Positions 24,556-31,405 of a DNA stretch of 31,405 bases are shown here, in pieces. Below the pieces are notes generated by a model, which had not been told where the DNA came from, searched no databases, and worked only from the letters and a program-made list of their open reading frames with translations. The stretch lies in NCBI GenBank assembly GCA_036660615.1, contig JAVXAG010000006.1, forward strand, positions 1-31,405. The letters are read 5' to 3'. Numbering within the stretch: the first letter of the stretch is position 1; every line of letters begins with the position of its first letter. Origin of the DNA: JAVXAG01 sp036660615. Its GTDB lineage: Bacteria > Bacillota > Clostridia > Peptostreptococcales > Anaerovoracaceae. Position numbers and translations under genes: made by a program.

Positions 24556-25476
24556 ATGGAAATATTTGAAACACTAGATGAGATAAAAAATATTGAGCCA
24601 ACGGTAGTGGCACTTGGAAATTTTGATGGAGTTCACCTTGGGCACCAAAAGCTAATTTCGGAAGCAGTGGAAAGAGGCAAATCACTTGGCTATAAAAGTG
24701 GAGTGTTTACATTCTCCAATCATCCAAAGAATCTTTTGCCTGGTGAAAAGGTAAAGAACATACTCTATAATGATGAAAAAGCTGAAATAATTCAAAGTTT
24801 AGGAATAGATTATTTATTTAATATTGAATTTAACAAGGACATTTTGACTATGTCACCAATCGATTTTATAGATAAACTTTTGGTGGAAAAGCTTAATATG
24901 AAAGAAGCTCTTTGTGGTTTTAATTATCGCTTTGGATTTAAGGCGGCAGGGAATCCTACTGTATTAAAAGAAGAAGGAAAAGTCAAAGGCTTTGGTATTA
25001 CTGAGATAGAGCCATTTATGATAGATGGCGAAGTTGTGAGTTCTACTTTGATTAGAGATTTGATTAAAGATGGAAACGTAGACCAATGTGTGAAATTCAT
25101 GGGAAGAAATTATGAAATCGGTGGCGAAGTAGTGGTAGGAAATAAACTTGGCAGAAAGCTTGGTTTTCCAACTTCAAATTTGATGATTGACGAAAGTATG
25201 GTGACTCCATCTAATGGGGTTTACGTAACCTATTGCACTTATAACGGGATTAAATATCCAAGTGTCACAAATGTTGGAGTTAAGCCAACTATTGGAACAT
25301 ATCAAAAAAATGTTGAAACTCACATTTTCAACTTTGACAAAGAGTTATACGGAAAAAACATTATTGTGGAATTTCTTACAAAGACTAGAGATGAGATGAA
25401 ATTTGACAATGTTGAAGACCTGTCAAAACAAATAGTAAAAGATTGTATGGATGCAAAAGAGTTCCATAAAATTTAG
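24556..25476 (+). CDS. ribF: Bifunctional riboflavin kinase / FAD synthetase
   Basis: RibF phosphorylates riboflavin to FMN and adenylates FMN to FAD. The 306-residue protein has the N-terminal nucleotidyltransferase domain with ALGNFDGVHLGHQKLI (residues 19-34, the HxGH-type ATP site), LCGFNYRFGFKAAGN, and SSTLIRDLI near 155. The C-terminal flavokinase domain has GNKLGRKLGFPTSNL and NGVYVTYCTYNGI with VTNVGVKPT. ATGGAGG precedes the ATG. truB and ribF are adjacent in most Bacillota. The stop at 25474-25476 directly precedes the rpsO promoter. Confidence 0.96.
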   Translation: MEIFETLDEIKNIEPTVVALGNFDGVHLGHQKLISEAVERGKSLGYKSGVFTFSNHPKNLLPGEKVKNILYNDEKAEIIQSLGIDYLFNIEFNKDILTMSPIDFIDKLLVEKLNMKEALCGFNYRFGFKAAGNPTVLKEEGKVKGFGITEIEPFMIDGEVVSSTLIRDLIKDGNVDQCVKFMGRNYEIGGEVVVGNKLGRKLGFPTSNLMIDESMVTPSNGVYVTYCTYNGIKYPSVTNVGVKPTIGTYQKNVETHIFNFDKELYGKNIIVEFLTKTRDEMKFDNVEDLSKQIVKDCMDAKEFHKI

Positions 25477-25505
25477 TAGACAAATAGTGATATATGTGGT
25501 ATCAT
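25477..25505 (+). promoter_or_regulatory. Promoter for rpsO
   Basis: TAGACA (25477-25482), a 17-bp spacer and TATCAT (25500-25505) form a good sigma-A promoter directly after the ribF stop. Its -10 and spacing match the promoter before rimP, so both ribosome-linked operons have similar start signals. Confidence 0.65.
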
Positions 25506-25520
25506 GAGTTGTTAATAATT

Positions 25521-25566
25521 CCTTTGACTCAGTGATTCGACACTCCGACGAACGACTTAGCAAAGG
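25521..25566 (+). promoter_or_regulatory. Putative S15 autoregulatory leader of rpsO
   Basis: CCTTTG (25521-25526) pairs with CAAAGG (25561-25566), closing a structured domain. Inside it, AGTG (25531-25534) can pair with CACT (25541-25544), or TTCG (25536-25539) with CGAA (25549-25552). rpsO messages in many bacteria carry leaders bound by S15 for feedback, and this location and compact fold fit that role. The specific class is not assigned. Confidence 0.5.
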
Positions 25567-25589
25567 TGTATAAAAAAAGGAGAAATAAA

Positions 25590-25856
25590 ATGATAACTAA
25601 AGAACAAAAAGAATCTATCGTAAAAGATTACCAACAAAAAGAAGGAGACACAGGTTCTCCAGAGGTTCAGGTTGCAATTCTAACATATAGAATTAATGAC
25701 CTAAATGAACATCTAAAAATCCATAAGAAAGATTTCCATTCAAGAAGAGGTCTTTTAAAAATGGTTGGACAGAGAAGAAACCTTCTTAACTACCTAAAAA
25801 ATACAGACGTTGTAAGATACAGAGCATTAATCGCTCGTTTAGGATTAAGAAAGTAA
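25590..25856 (+). CDS. rpsO: 30S ribosomal protein S15
   Basis: S15 is a primary 16S rRNA-binding protein of the small subunit. The 88-residue protein is the standard size, with GDTGSPEVQVAILTYRI, LNEHLKIHKKDFHSRRGLLKMVGQRR and LNYLKNTDVVRYRALIARLGLRK. An upstream in-frame ATG would add eight residues, but AAAAGGAGA directly before 25590 and the family's usual MITKEQK start fix the choice. It stands alone between its own promoter and terminator, ahead of pnp. Confidence 0.98.
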   Translation: MITKEQKESIVKDYQQKEGDTGSPEVQVAILTYRINDLNEHLKIHKKDFHSRRGLLKMVGQRRNLLNYLKNTDVVRYRALIARLGLRK

Positions 25857-25874
25857 ATTTACTGAGAAATTTTG

Positions 25875-25905
25875 GCGGGGAATTAACCCCGCTTTTATTT
25901 ATATT
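25875..25905 (+). terminator. Intrinsic terminator after rpsO
   Basis: GCGGGG (25875-25880) pairs with CCCCGC (25887-25892) around AATTAA, followed by a T-rich tract (25893-25905). Read-through into pnp is possible, because no convincing separate pnp promoter is seen in the next 45 bp. Confidence 0.85.
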
Positions 25906-25950
25906 AGTTTAAAGTAGAAAATGGATAAACAGGAAGGAGTTGTTTATTAA

Positions 25951-28062
25951 ATGGCAAGATTTGAAGATTACAGAATATTTAAGACAGCACTTGGAGGAAG
26001 ATTACTCCAATTAGAAATTGGTAAGGTTTGTGAACAAGCTAATGGACAAGTTATGTTGAGATACGGAGAAACCGTTGTAAACGTAGCAGTTTGTGCCTCA
26101 AAAGAACCGAAACCAGACATCGATTTTTTCCCACTAAGCGTAGATTACGAAGAAAAAATGTACGCAGCAGGAAAAATACCTGGTGGATTTATAAAGAGAG
26201 AGGGTAGACCAAGCGAAAAGGCTATTCTTAGCTCAAGACTTATTGACAGACCAATTAGACCACTTTTCCCAAAAGGGTACTTTAATGATGTAGTTGTAAT
26301 AGCTACAGTAATGAGTGTTGATCCTGATTGTGCACCAGAAATTGTTGGCATGATTGGTTCATCAGTGGCATTGGCAGTATCTGATATTCCTTGGGATGGA
26401 CCTACTGCATCAGTTGTAGTTGGTATGATAAACGGAGAGTTTATTGTCAACCCTACAAAGGAACAAAGAGAAGAATCTCTTATGCATTTAGTTGTTTCTG
26501 GAACAAAAGAAGCTATCATGATGGTTGAAGCTGGAGCTAAAGAAGTTCCTGAAGAAACTATGCTTGACGCAATTATGTTCGCTCACGATGAAATCAAGAA
26601 ATTGGTTACTTTTATCGAAGAGGTAGTTGCTGAAGTTGGCAAACCAAAGATGGAAGTTCCACTTTACAAAGTTTCACCAGAAATCAGTGACGCAGTTAGA
26701 GCGTTTGCTGTGGACAAAATGAAAGTGGCAATCAAGACTGATGAAAAACAAGAGAGATTAGACAATATGGATGCGGTAGAAATCGAAACAAAAGAACATT
26801 TTGCAGAGATTTACCCAGAAAATGGCAAAGACATTGCATCTGTACTATATGATATTACAAAAGAAACTGTTAGAGGAATGATTCTTGACGAAGGAATTAG
26901 ACCGGATAACAGAAAGCCTAATGAAATAAGACCTATATGGTGTGAAACAGGAATTTTGCCTAGAACACATGGTACAGGATTATTCAAAAGAGGACAAACT
27001 CAGGTACTTTCAGTTTGTACTTTAGCACCAGCTAGAGAATCACAAACTATTGATGGTATCAGTGACGAAGTTGAAAAAAGATACATGCATCACTACAACT
27101 TCCCTTCATATTCAGTTGGCGAAGCTAGAACTAGCAGAGGCCCTGGCAGAAGAGAAATTGGACATGGAGCTTTGGCAGAAAGAGCTTTACTTCCTGTACT
27201 TCCATCAGTGGAAGAGTTCCCATATGCAATAAGAGTTGTATCTGAAGTATTATCATCAAATGGTTCTTCTTCAATGGCTTCAACTTGTGGATCATGTCTA
27301 GCACTTATGGATGCAGGTGTTCCAATAAAGAAACCAGTTTCTGGTATCGCAATGGGACTTATTGAAAGAGTTGAACCAGATGGTTCAAGCAAGGTTGCTA
27401 TTCTTAGTGACATTCAAGGAATGGAAGATTTCCTTGGAGATATGGACTTTAAGGTAACAGGAACAGATGTTGGTGTTACTGCAATCCAAATGGATATCAA
27501 GGTTCATGGACTTTCAAGACAAATCTTGCAGGATGCACTAAAGCAAGCTCACGAAGGTAGAATGTACATCATGGAACAGATGTTAGAAGAAATTCCAGCA
27601 CCAAGAACTGAGATGTCAAAATATGCACCAAGAAGTATTACTATGAATATTGATCCTGACAAAGTAAGAGTTGTCATCGGACCTGGTGGAAAAATGATTA
27701 ATAAAATCATTGAAGAAACTGGCGTAAAAATCGATATTTCAGAAGACAATCCAGGCTTAATCAGTATCTACAGTGTAGATATGGAAGGCGCTGAAGCAGC
27801 AAAGAAGAAAATCGAACTTCTAACAAAAGATGTTGAAGTTGGCGAAATCTACGAAGGTAAAGTTATGAGACTTATGACTTTTGGAGCTTTCATCGAAATA
27901 CTTCCAGGCAAAGAAGGATTGCTTCATATTTCTAAGATGGCTAAGGAAAGAGTTGAAAAAGTTGAAGATGTTATGAACATCGGCGACGTAGTAAAGGTTA
28001 AGGTTACAGAAATCGACAACCAAAACAGAATCAACCTTTCAAGAAAAGAATTATTAGACTAA
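25951..28062 (+). CDS. pnp: Polyribonucleotide nucleotidyltransferase (PNPase)
   Basis: PNPase degrades RNA 3' to 5' by phosphorolysis as a trimer. The 703-residue protein has all expected parts: RNase PH domain 1 (about 10-140, IDRPIRPLFPKGYFNDV), a helical domain (150-230), RNase PH domain 2 (about 320-520, LFKRGQTQVLSVCTL, SSNGSSSMASTCG), KH (about 555-615, GPGGKMINKIIEETG) and S1 (about 622-692, GAFIEILPGKEGLLHIS). AAGGAG at 25934-25939 serves the ATG. It normally follows rpsO. Confidence 0.97.
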   Translation: MARFEDYRIFKTALGGRLLQLEIGKVCEQANGQVMLRYGETVVNVAVCASKEPKPDIDFFPLSVDYEEKMYAAGKIPGGFIKREGRPSEKAILSSRLIDRPIRPLFPKGYFNDVVVIATVMSVDPDCAPEIVGMIGSSVALAVSDIPWDGPTASVVVGMINGEFIVNPTKEQREESLMHLVVSGTKEAIMMVEAGAKEVPEETMLDAIMFAHDEIKKLVTFIEEVVAEVGKPKMEVPLYKVSPEISDAVRAFAVDKMKVAIKTDEKQERLDNMDAVEIETKEHFAEIYPENGKDIASVLYDITKETVRGMILDEGIRPDNRKPNEIRPIWCETGILPRTHGTGLFKRGQTQVLSVCTLAPARESQTIDGISDEVEKRYMHHYNFPSYSVGEARTSRGPGRREIGHGALAERALLPVLPSVEEFPYAIRVVSEVLSSNGSSSMASTCGSCLALMDAGVPIKKPVSGIAMGLIERVEPDGSSKVAILSDIQGMEDFLGDMDFKVTGTDVGVTAIQMDIKVHGLSRQILQDALKQAHEGRMYIMEQMLEEIPAPRTEMSKYAPRSITMNIDPDKVRVVIGPGGKMINKIIEETGVKIDISEDNPGLISIYSVDMEGAEAAKKKIELLTKDVEVGEIYEGKVMRLMTFGAFIEILPGKEGLLHISKMAKERVEKVEDVMNIGDVVKVKVTEIDNQNRINLSRKELLD

Positions 28063-28080
28063 AACAAAATGCAATTAATG

Positions 28081-28106
28081 GCGGCCCTTGGGCCGCTGTT
28101 TTTATT
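28081..28106 (+). terminator. Intrinsic terminator after pnp
   Basis: GCGGCC (28081-28086) pairs with GGCCGC (28091-28096) around CTTG, followed by a T-rich tail (28099-28103). The stem is GC-only and strong. It closes the rpsO-pnp transcription unit. Confidence 0.85.
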
Positions 28107-28191
28107 GCTATATGTAATAATGCTTAAAAAGGGAAACATATGCGATTTTTTAATAAAAATGTCAAATTTTAGTGCAATATTTATTGTTTTG

Positions 28192-28218
28192 TTGTAAAAT
28201 GGTAAAGATAGTTATAAT
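28192..28218 (+). promoter_or_regulatory. Promoter for the permease/ATP-grasp pair
   Basis: A perfect TATAAT (28213-28218) is preceded by TTGTAA (28192-28197) with a short 15-bp spacer. The region follows the pnp terminator and precedes the permease start at 28256 by about 40 nt. An in-frame upstream start for the permease would lie before this promoter, which supports the shorter start. Confidence 0.5.
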
Positions 28219-28255
28219 TAATAAGCAACAATGCTATATAGAAAGAAGAGGACTA

Positions 28256-29632
28256 ATGGAAAAAGATACAGTAGTAACCTTAGAAAGAAAGCTAAAACCT
28301 ATTAACGTATGGTCTTTGGCACTAGGATGTATTATTGGATGGGGCGCCTTCGTTATGCCGGGGACAACATTTTTGCCACAAGCGGGGCCAATGGGAACAG
28401 CCATTGGTATTGGAATTGGGGCAGCAATAATGATTTTGATTGCACTCAACTACGGATACATGATTGAAAAGTACCCAGTAGCTGGTGGAGAATATACATT
28501 TGCAAAAGTAACATTTGGAGAAAAACATGCATTTTTGTGCGGATGGTTTTTGGGACTTTCGTACCTATCAATCGTACCACTTAATGCAACCGCACTTGGC
28601 CTAGTAAGTAGAAAACTGCTAGGAGGTTTTTTTGAATTTGGATACCTTTACACCTTTGCGGGATGGGATATATATGTTGGGGAAATATTATTTGCCTCAG
28701 CAGCATTGATTATATTTGGATTGTTCAGTATAAAAGGCATAAGCGTGTCCGGTTGGTTACAGACGATTATGGCACTTTCATTAGTGGCTTCTGTAGTTAT
28801 ACTGTCCATTGGAGCGTTTATCAGTCCTAATACAAGTATGGTGAATTTGCAACCAAACTTTCCAGAGGGAACAGCACCATGGGCTGGGATTATTGCAGTA
28901 GTTGCAGTAGCGCCTTGGGCATTTGTTGGATTTGATTCAATACCACAAGCGGCAGAAGAATTTAATTTTTCACCTAAAAAAGCTAATGGGATTATGATAT
29001 TATCAATTATCATAGCAGCAGCAGTTTATATTGCGATGACCTTTATTACAGCATCTGTTGTACCATGGCAATCTTTCCTAGAGCAAGGATATGACTGGCA
29101 TACAGGAGAAGCGATTGAGATGATTATGGGTAAATTCGGGTTGATATTCCTTGGAATTGCCTTGATTTGCGCAGTACTTTCCGGTATAGTAGGATTCTAT
29201 ATGGCATCAAGCCGTTTGCTATTTTCTATGGCAAGGGAAGAATCTTTGCCGCCTTGGTTCGCTAAAATAGATAAAAACACAAAGACACCTAGAAACGCAA
29301 TATTATTTATAATGGCTATTTCTTTGACAGCTCCTTGGTTTGGCAGAGAAGTACTTAACTGGATAGTAGATATGTCGTCAATGGGAGCAGCAATTGGTTT
29401 TGGATATACTTGCGCAGCATCATTTGTAACAATGAGAAGAAATCCACAGGACAAGAAACCGGTATTGAAAGTATTATCGATACTTGGCGTGGCTTTTTCA
29501 ATATGCTTTGTGCTTATGCTAATCGTACCTGGGATGCCGTCATACTTGGCATTTGAATCAAGAATAGCACTACTAATATGGATTTTACTTGGAATACTGT
29601 TTTATACGAGGAGGAAGAAGAAAAATGTCTAA
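28256..29632 (+). CDS. APC-superfamily amino-acid/amine permease
   Basis: The 458-residue product is an integral membrane protein with about 12 helices. It opens with INVWSLALGCIIGWGAFVMPGTTFLPQAGP, the helix-1 unwinding segment of APC transporters. GFDSIPQAAEEFNFSPKKANG (helix 6 region) and GFYMASSRLLFSMAREESLPPWFAKID are further family marks. The start at 28256 is chosen over an in-frame upstream start 28 codons earlier because AAGAGG sits just before it and the extension crosses the promoter. Substrate specificity is not visible. The end overlaps the ATP-grasp gene by 8 bp. Confidence 0.9.
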   Translation: MEKDTVVTLERKLKPINVWSLALGCIIGWGAFVMPGTTFLPQAGPMGTAIGIGIGAAIMILIALNYGYMIEKYPVAGGEYTFAKVTFGEKHAFLCGWFLGLSYLSIVPLNATALGLVSRKLLGGFFEFGYLYTFAGWDIYVGEILFASAALIIFGLFSIKGISVSGWLQTIMALSLVASVVILSIGAFISPNTSMVNLQPNFPEGTAPWAGIIAVVAVAPWAFVGFDSIPQAAEEFNFSPKKANGIMILSIIIAAAVYIAMTFITASVVPWQSFLEQGYDWHTGEAIEMIMGKFGLIFLGIALICAVLSGIVGFYMASSRLLFSMAREESLPPWFAKIDKNTKTPRNAILFIMAISLTAPWFGREVLNWIVDMSSMGAAIGFGYTCAASFVTMRRNPQDKKPVLKVLSILGVAFSICFVLMLIVPGMPSYLAFESRIALLIWILLGILFYTRRKKKNV

Positions 29633-31145
29633 AATTAGGTTAATGGAAAGAATGAATTTGGGTGGTAGAATTTCGGCACGCAATGAGATAAAAAGTTTTG
29701 AAAAAGACAAGGTTCGCTTAATGGCAAGCTCAAGAAGGGAAGACCTAAAAAATAGCTTGGATACAGATATTGATTTGACTGAAGAACAGATAAAACAAGT
29801 AAAAGAGTATTGGAAAAAGTACGAATTTGCACTAGAGCCACCACTTGAATGTTTCAAGACATATTTTAATAGGACAGGCATCTTTGATCCACGTTTTATT
29901 ACATATCGCTTTAGAAAAATGTTTGAGCCATATTTTGCACCGGACAGCTATAGGTACGCACTACAAGACAAGGCTTATTTGCCTAAGATTTTTTCAAAAG
30001 GCAGACAACCGATGACTATAATTAGAAAGTCAAACGGAATTATATTAGATGGGAACTACAACAAAATTTCCAAAGAAGAAGCGGCAAAGATATGTTATGA
30101 TTTCATTTCCACAGGGAAAGAAATGGTTATAAAAGCTAATGCTTCCAGTGGCGGTGGAAATACTTTGGTATTTGTAAAAGACAAAACTTTGGAAGAAGTT
30201 GAAAAGATATTGAAAACTTATAGATCTGATTATACGGTTCAGGAATCTGTAATTCAGCATCCGACATTAGCAGCCCTTAATCAAAGTACGGTTAATACAA
30301 TTAGGCTTACAACTTTCTTGCTTAAGGGGGAAGTGGTTCCACTAGCAGCTTTGATAAAAATAGGCAATGCAAATGTAAGGGTTGATGGTTACAAACATGA
30401 TGGACGTATGATGGGCATTGACATGGAAACTGGCAGAACACTAAACTGGATACTTGATAGCAAATATAACAGAGATTCAGTTTTGCCATCGGGAGTAGAT
30501 GTAAGCGACAATGGCATCGAGATTCCATTCTTTAAGGATTTGGTTAAAATGGCAATTAATTGTCATTATGAAGTTTCCAAAATTAGAATGATAGGTTGGG
30601 ACATTGCGGTTGATGAAAACGGACCAATTATTATTGAGGCGAATTTCTCAAATGACTTTAGAATGCATCAACTACTTACAGGTCCTCTTTTTGGACAGTA
30701 TACAGAAAAGATTTTGGACGAGTTCTTGTTAAAAAAATACTTTGTACCAAGAATGAATTTTAATTATACATACAAGGAATACGTGGATTATGTTGCTATT
30801 ACAGGATATTTAGGTAGCAAAAAGAAGGTCGTTATTCCAGAAACCATAAACGGGAAACCAGTTAAAAAGCTAGAGGAATCTGCTTTTAAGAGAAGTAAGT
30901 TCACACAAGAAATATTTGTTCCTGATTCTGTAAAAAGTATTGGAATGAGATGTTTCTACCATTGCAAAGCTTTGAGAACTGTAAGGCTTTCAAAGAATGT
31001 AAAGAGATTGCAGAGGGAAACTTTTGCTAATTGCTATAAACTAGTAAAGGTTGAAAACATTGAGAACATCGAGTTTATCGGGACCAACTGTTTCTATAAG
31101 TGCAAAGAATTTAAAGACGTAAACAGCAACTTCATACAGATGTAG
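29625..31145 (+). CDS. ATP-grasp protein (sugar-transfer-associated type) with C-terminal BspA-like LRRs
   Basis: The 506-residue protein has an N-terminal helical part (1-130) and an ATP-grasp domain (about 130-380). MVIKANASSGGGNT (167-180) is the nucleotide loop, and IGWDIAVDENGPIIIEAN (323-340) carries the metal ligands Asp326, Glu338 and Asn340. This resembles the sugar-transfer-associated ATP-grasp family, which lacks an assigned reaction. Residues 391-506 are about four BspA-type leucine-rich repeats (VVIPETINGKPVKKLEESAF, IFVPDSVKSIGMRCFYHC). No signal peptide or membrane segment is visible, although such repeats are usually on secreted proteins. GAGGAGG at 29608-29614 supports the ATG at 29625. 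The 8-bp overlap with the permease implies coupled translation. Confidence 0.83.
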   Translation: MSKIRLMERMNLGGRISARNEIKSFEKDKVRLMASSRREDLKNSLDTDIDLTEEQIKQVKEYWKKYEFALEPPLECFKTYFNRTGIFDPRFITYRFRKMFEPYFAPDSYRYALQDKAYLPKIFSKGRQPMTIIRKSNGIILDGNYNKISKEEAAKICYDFISTGKEMVIKANASSGGGNTLVFVKDKTLEEVEKILKTYRSDYTVQESVIQHPTLAALNQSTVNTIRLTTFLLKGEVVPLAALIKIGNANVRVDGYKHDGRMMGIDMETGRTLNWILDSKYNRDSVLPSGVDVSDNGIEIPFFKDLVKMAINCHYEVSKIRMIGWDIAVDENGPIIIEANFSNDFRMHQLLTGPLFGQYTEKILDEFLLKKYFVPRMNFNYTYKEYVDYVAITGYLGSKKKVVIPETINGKPVKKLEESAFKRSKFTQEIFVPDSVKSIGMRCFYHCKALRTVRLSKNVKRLQRETFANCYKLVKVENIENIEFIGTNCFYKCKEFKDVNSNFIQM

Positions 31146-31170
31146 GTTGGAGCTAAAAAAGTGAAAAAAT

Positions 31171-31202
31171 AGCCTTCTGTGTGCAAACATGGGAGGCTTT
31201 TT
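31171..31202 (+). terminator. Intrinsic terminator after the ATP-grasp gene
   Basis: AGCCTTC (31171-31177) pairs with GGAGGCT (31192-31198) with one G-T wobble, and the stem extends through TGTGT/ACATG to a GCAA loop. TTTTT follows at 31198-31202. It ends the permease/ATP-grasp unit. Confidence 0.85.
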
Positions 31203-31296
31203 GTTGCATGGAATTCTAGACGCAGAAATTCAAAATGCCCAAAATATTTTTAAGTGGTATTTTTAGAATATAATTTGCAGTTGGTTCTGATAAAAA

Positions 31297-31327
31297 TTGT
31301 CAAAATTAGAGAAATTTATGGTACAAT
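31297..31327 (+). promoter_or_regulatory. Promoter for the gene at the window end
   Basis: TACAAT (31322-31327) is preceded by an extended -10 TGG (31319-31321). TTGTCA (31297-31302) is a reasonable -35 but with a 19-bp spacer. Transcription would begin near 31334. A second TATAAT (31269-31274) lacks a good -35. Confidence 0.5.
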
Positions 31328-31336
31328 AACCTTGTC

Positions 31337-31370
31337 GAAAAAGGTTGCACCTTTTTCACAGCAGTGAAAA
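31337..31370 (+). promoter_or_regulatory. Alternative hairpins in the leader of the last gene
   Basis: GAAAAAGGT (31337-31345) pairs perfectly with ACCTTTTTC (31349-31357). TTTTCAC (31353-31359) pairs perfectly with GTGAAAA (31364-31370). The two hairpins share 31353-31357, so they exclude each other. They lie between the predicted transcription start and the GGAGGT site at 31389-31394. Confidence 0.55.
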
Positions 31371-31399
31371 TAATTTAGTATTAAATATGGAGGTAAAAT

Positions 31400-31405
31400 A
31401 TGAAA
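31400..31405 (+). CDS. Start of a truncated gene
   Basis: ATGAAA at 31400-31405 is preceded by GGAGGT at 31389-31394, and upstream by a promoter and structured leader. Only the first two codons (Met, Lys) are inside the window, so no product can be named. Confidence 0.65.

Overview
The window is about 31.4 kb of low-GC chromosomal DNA from a Bacillota (Firmicutes) bacterium, most likely of class Clostridia. The evidence is a PolC-type replicative polymerase, strong AGGAGG ribosome-binding sites, AGA-rich codon use, and a gene order typical of Clostridia: pyrH-frr-uppS-cdsA-dxr-rseP-ispG-polC, then rimP-nusA-ylxR-ylxQ-infB-rbfA-nrnA-truB-ribF-rpsO-pnp. I cannot name a genus. Two 100-N blocks (2004-2103 and 18750-18849) show that this is a draft scaffold; both fall in repeats. 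All recognised genes are on the + strand.

Layout. 1-202: palindrome-rich leader. 203-1485: pyrH and frr (UMP kinase, ribosome recycling). 1486-2172: a 687-bp non-coding island of hairpins and 31-bp tandem repeats containing the first gap. 2173-6939: uppS, cdsA, dxr, rseP and ispG (isoprenoid and lipid synthesis, membrane proteolysis), tightly packed. 6936-10721: polC, overlapping ispG by 4 bp. 10757-15630: response regulator, histidine kinase, ABC ATPase and FtsX-type permease, an accessory cassette between polC and rimP. 15746-21329: rimP-nusA-rnpM(ylxR)-ylxQ-infB, the transcription and translation factor operon, preceded by a strong promoter and a hairpin terminator. 21422-25476: flavodoxin/ferredoxin protein (EFR1 type), then rbfA, nrnA, truB and ribF, mostly overlapping. 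25590-28062: rpsO and pnp, each followed by an intrinsic terminator. 28256-31142: an APC-family permease overlapping an ATP-grasp protein with a BspA-like leucine-rich-repeat tail. 31400: first two codons of another gene.

Most of the window is conserved housekeeping. The points that stand out are: (1) PolC lacks the whole DEDD 3'-5' exonuclease domain normally inserted in its PHP domain, yet keeps all nine PHP metal-ligand positions, so proofreading may have moved to PHP or to a separate protein; (2) an ATP-grasp enzyme fused to a BspA-type LRR and overlapping a permease gene; (3) a very long GDRP-rich repeat linker in IF2, broken by an assembly gap whose size is wrong by reading frame; (4) a palindromic repeat island between frr and uppS, whose gap is flanked by an identical 55-bp sequence and is probably an assembly artefact; (5) a promoter-then-terminator arrangement ahead of rimP-nusA that looks like an attenuator; (6) mutually exclusive hairpins in the leader of the last, truncated gene.
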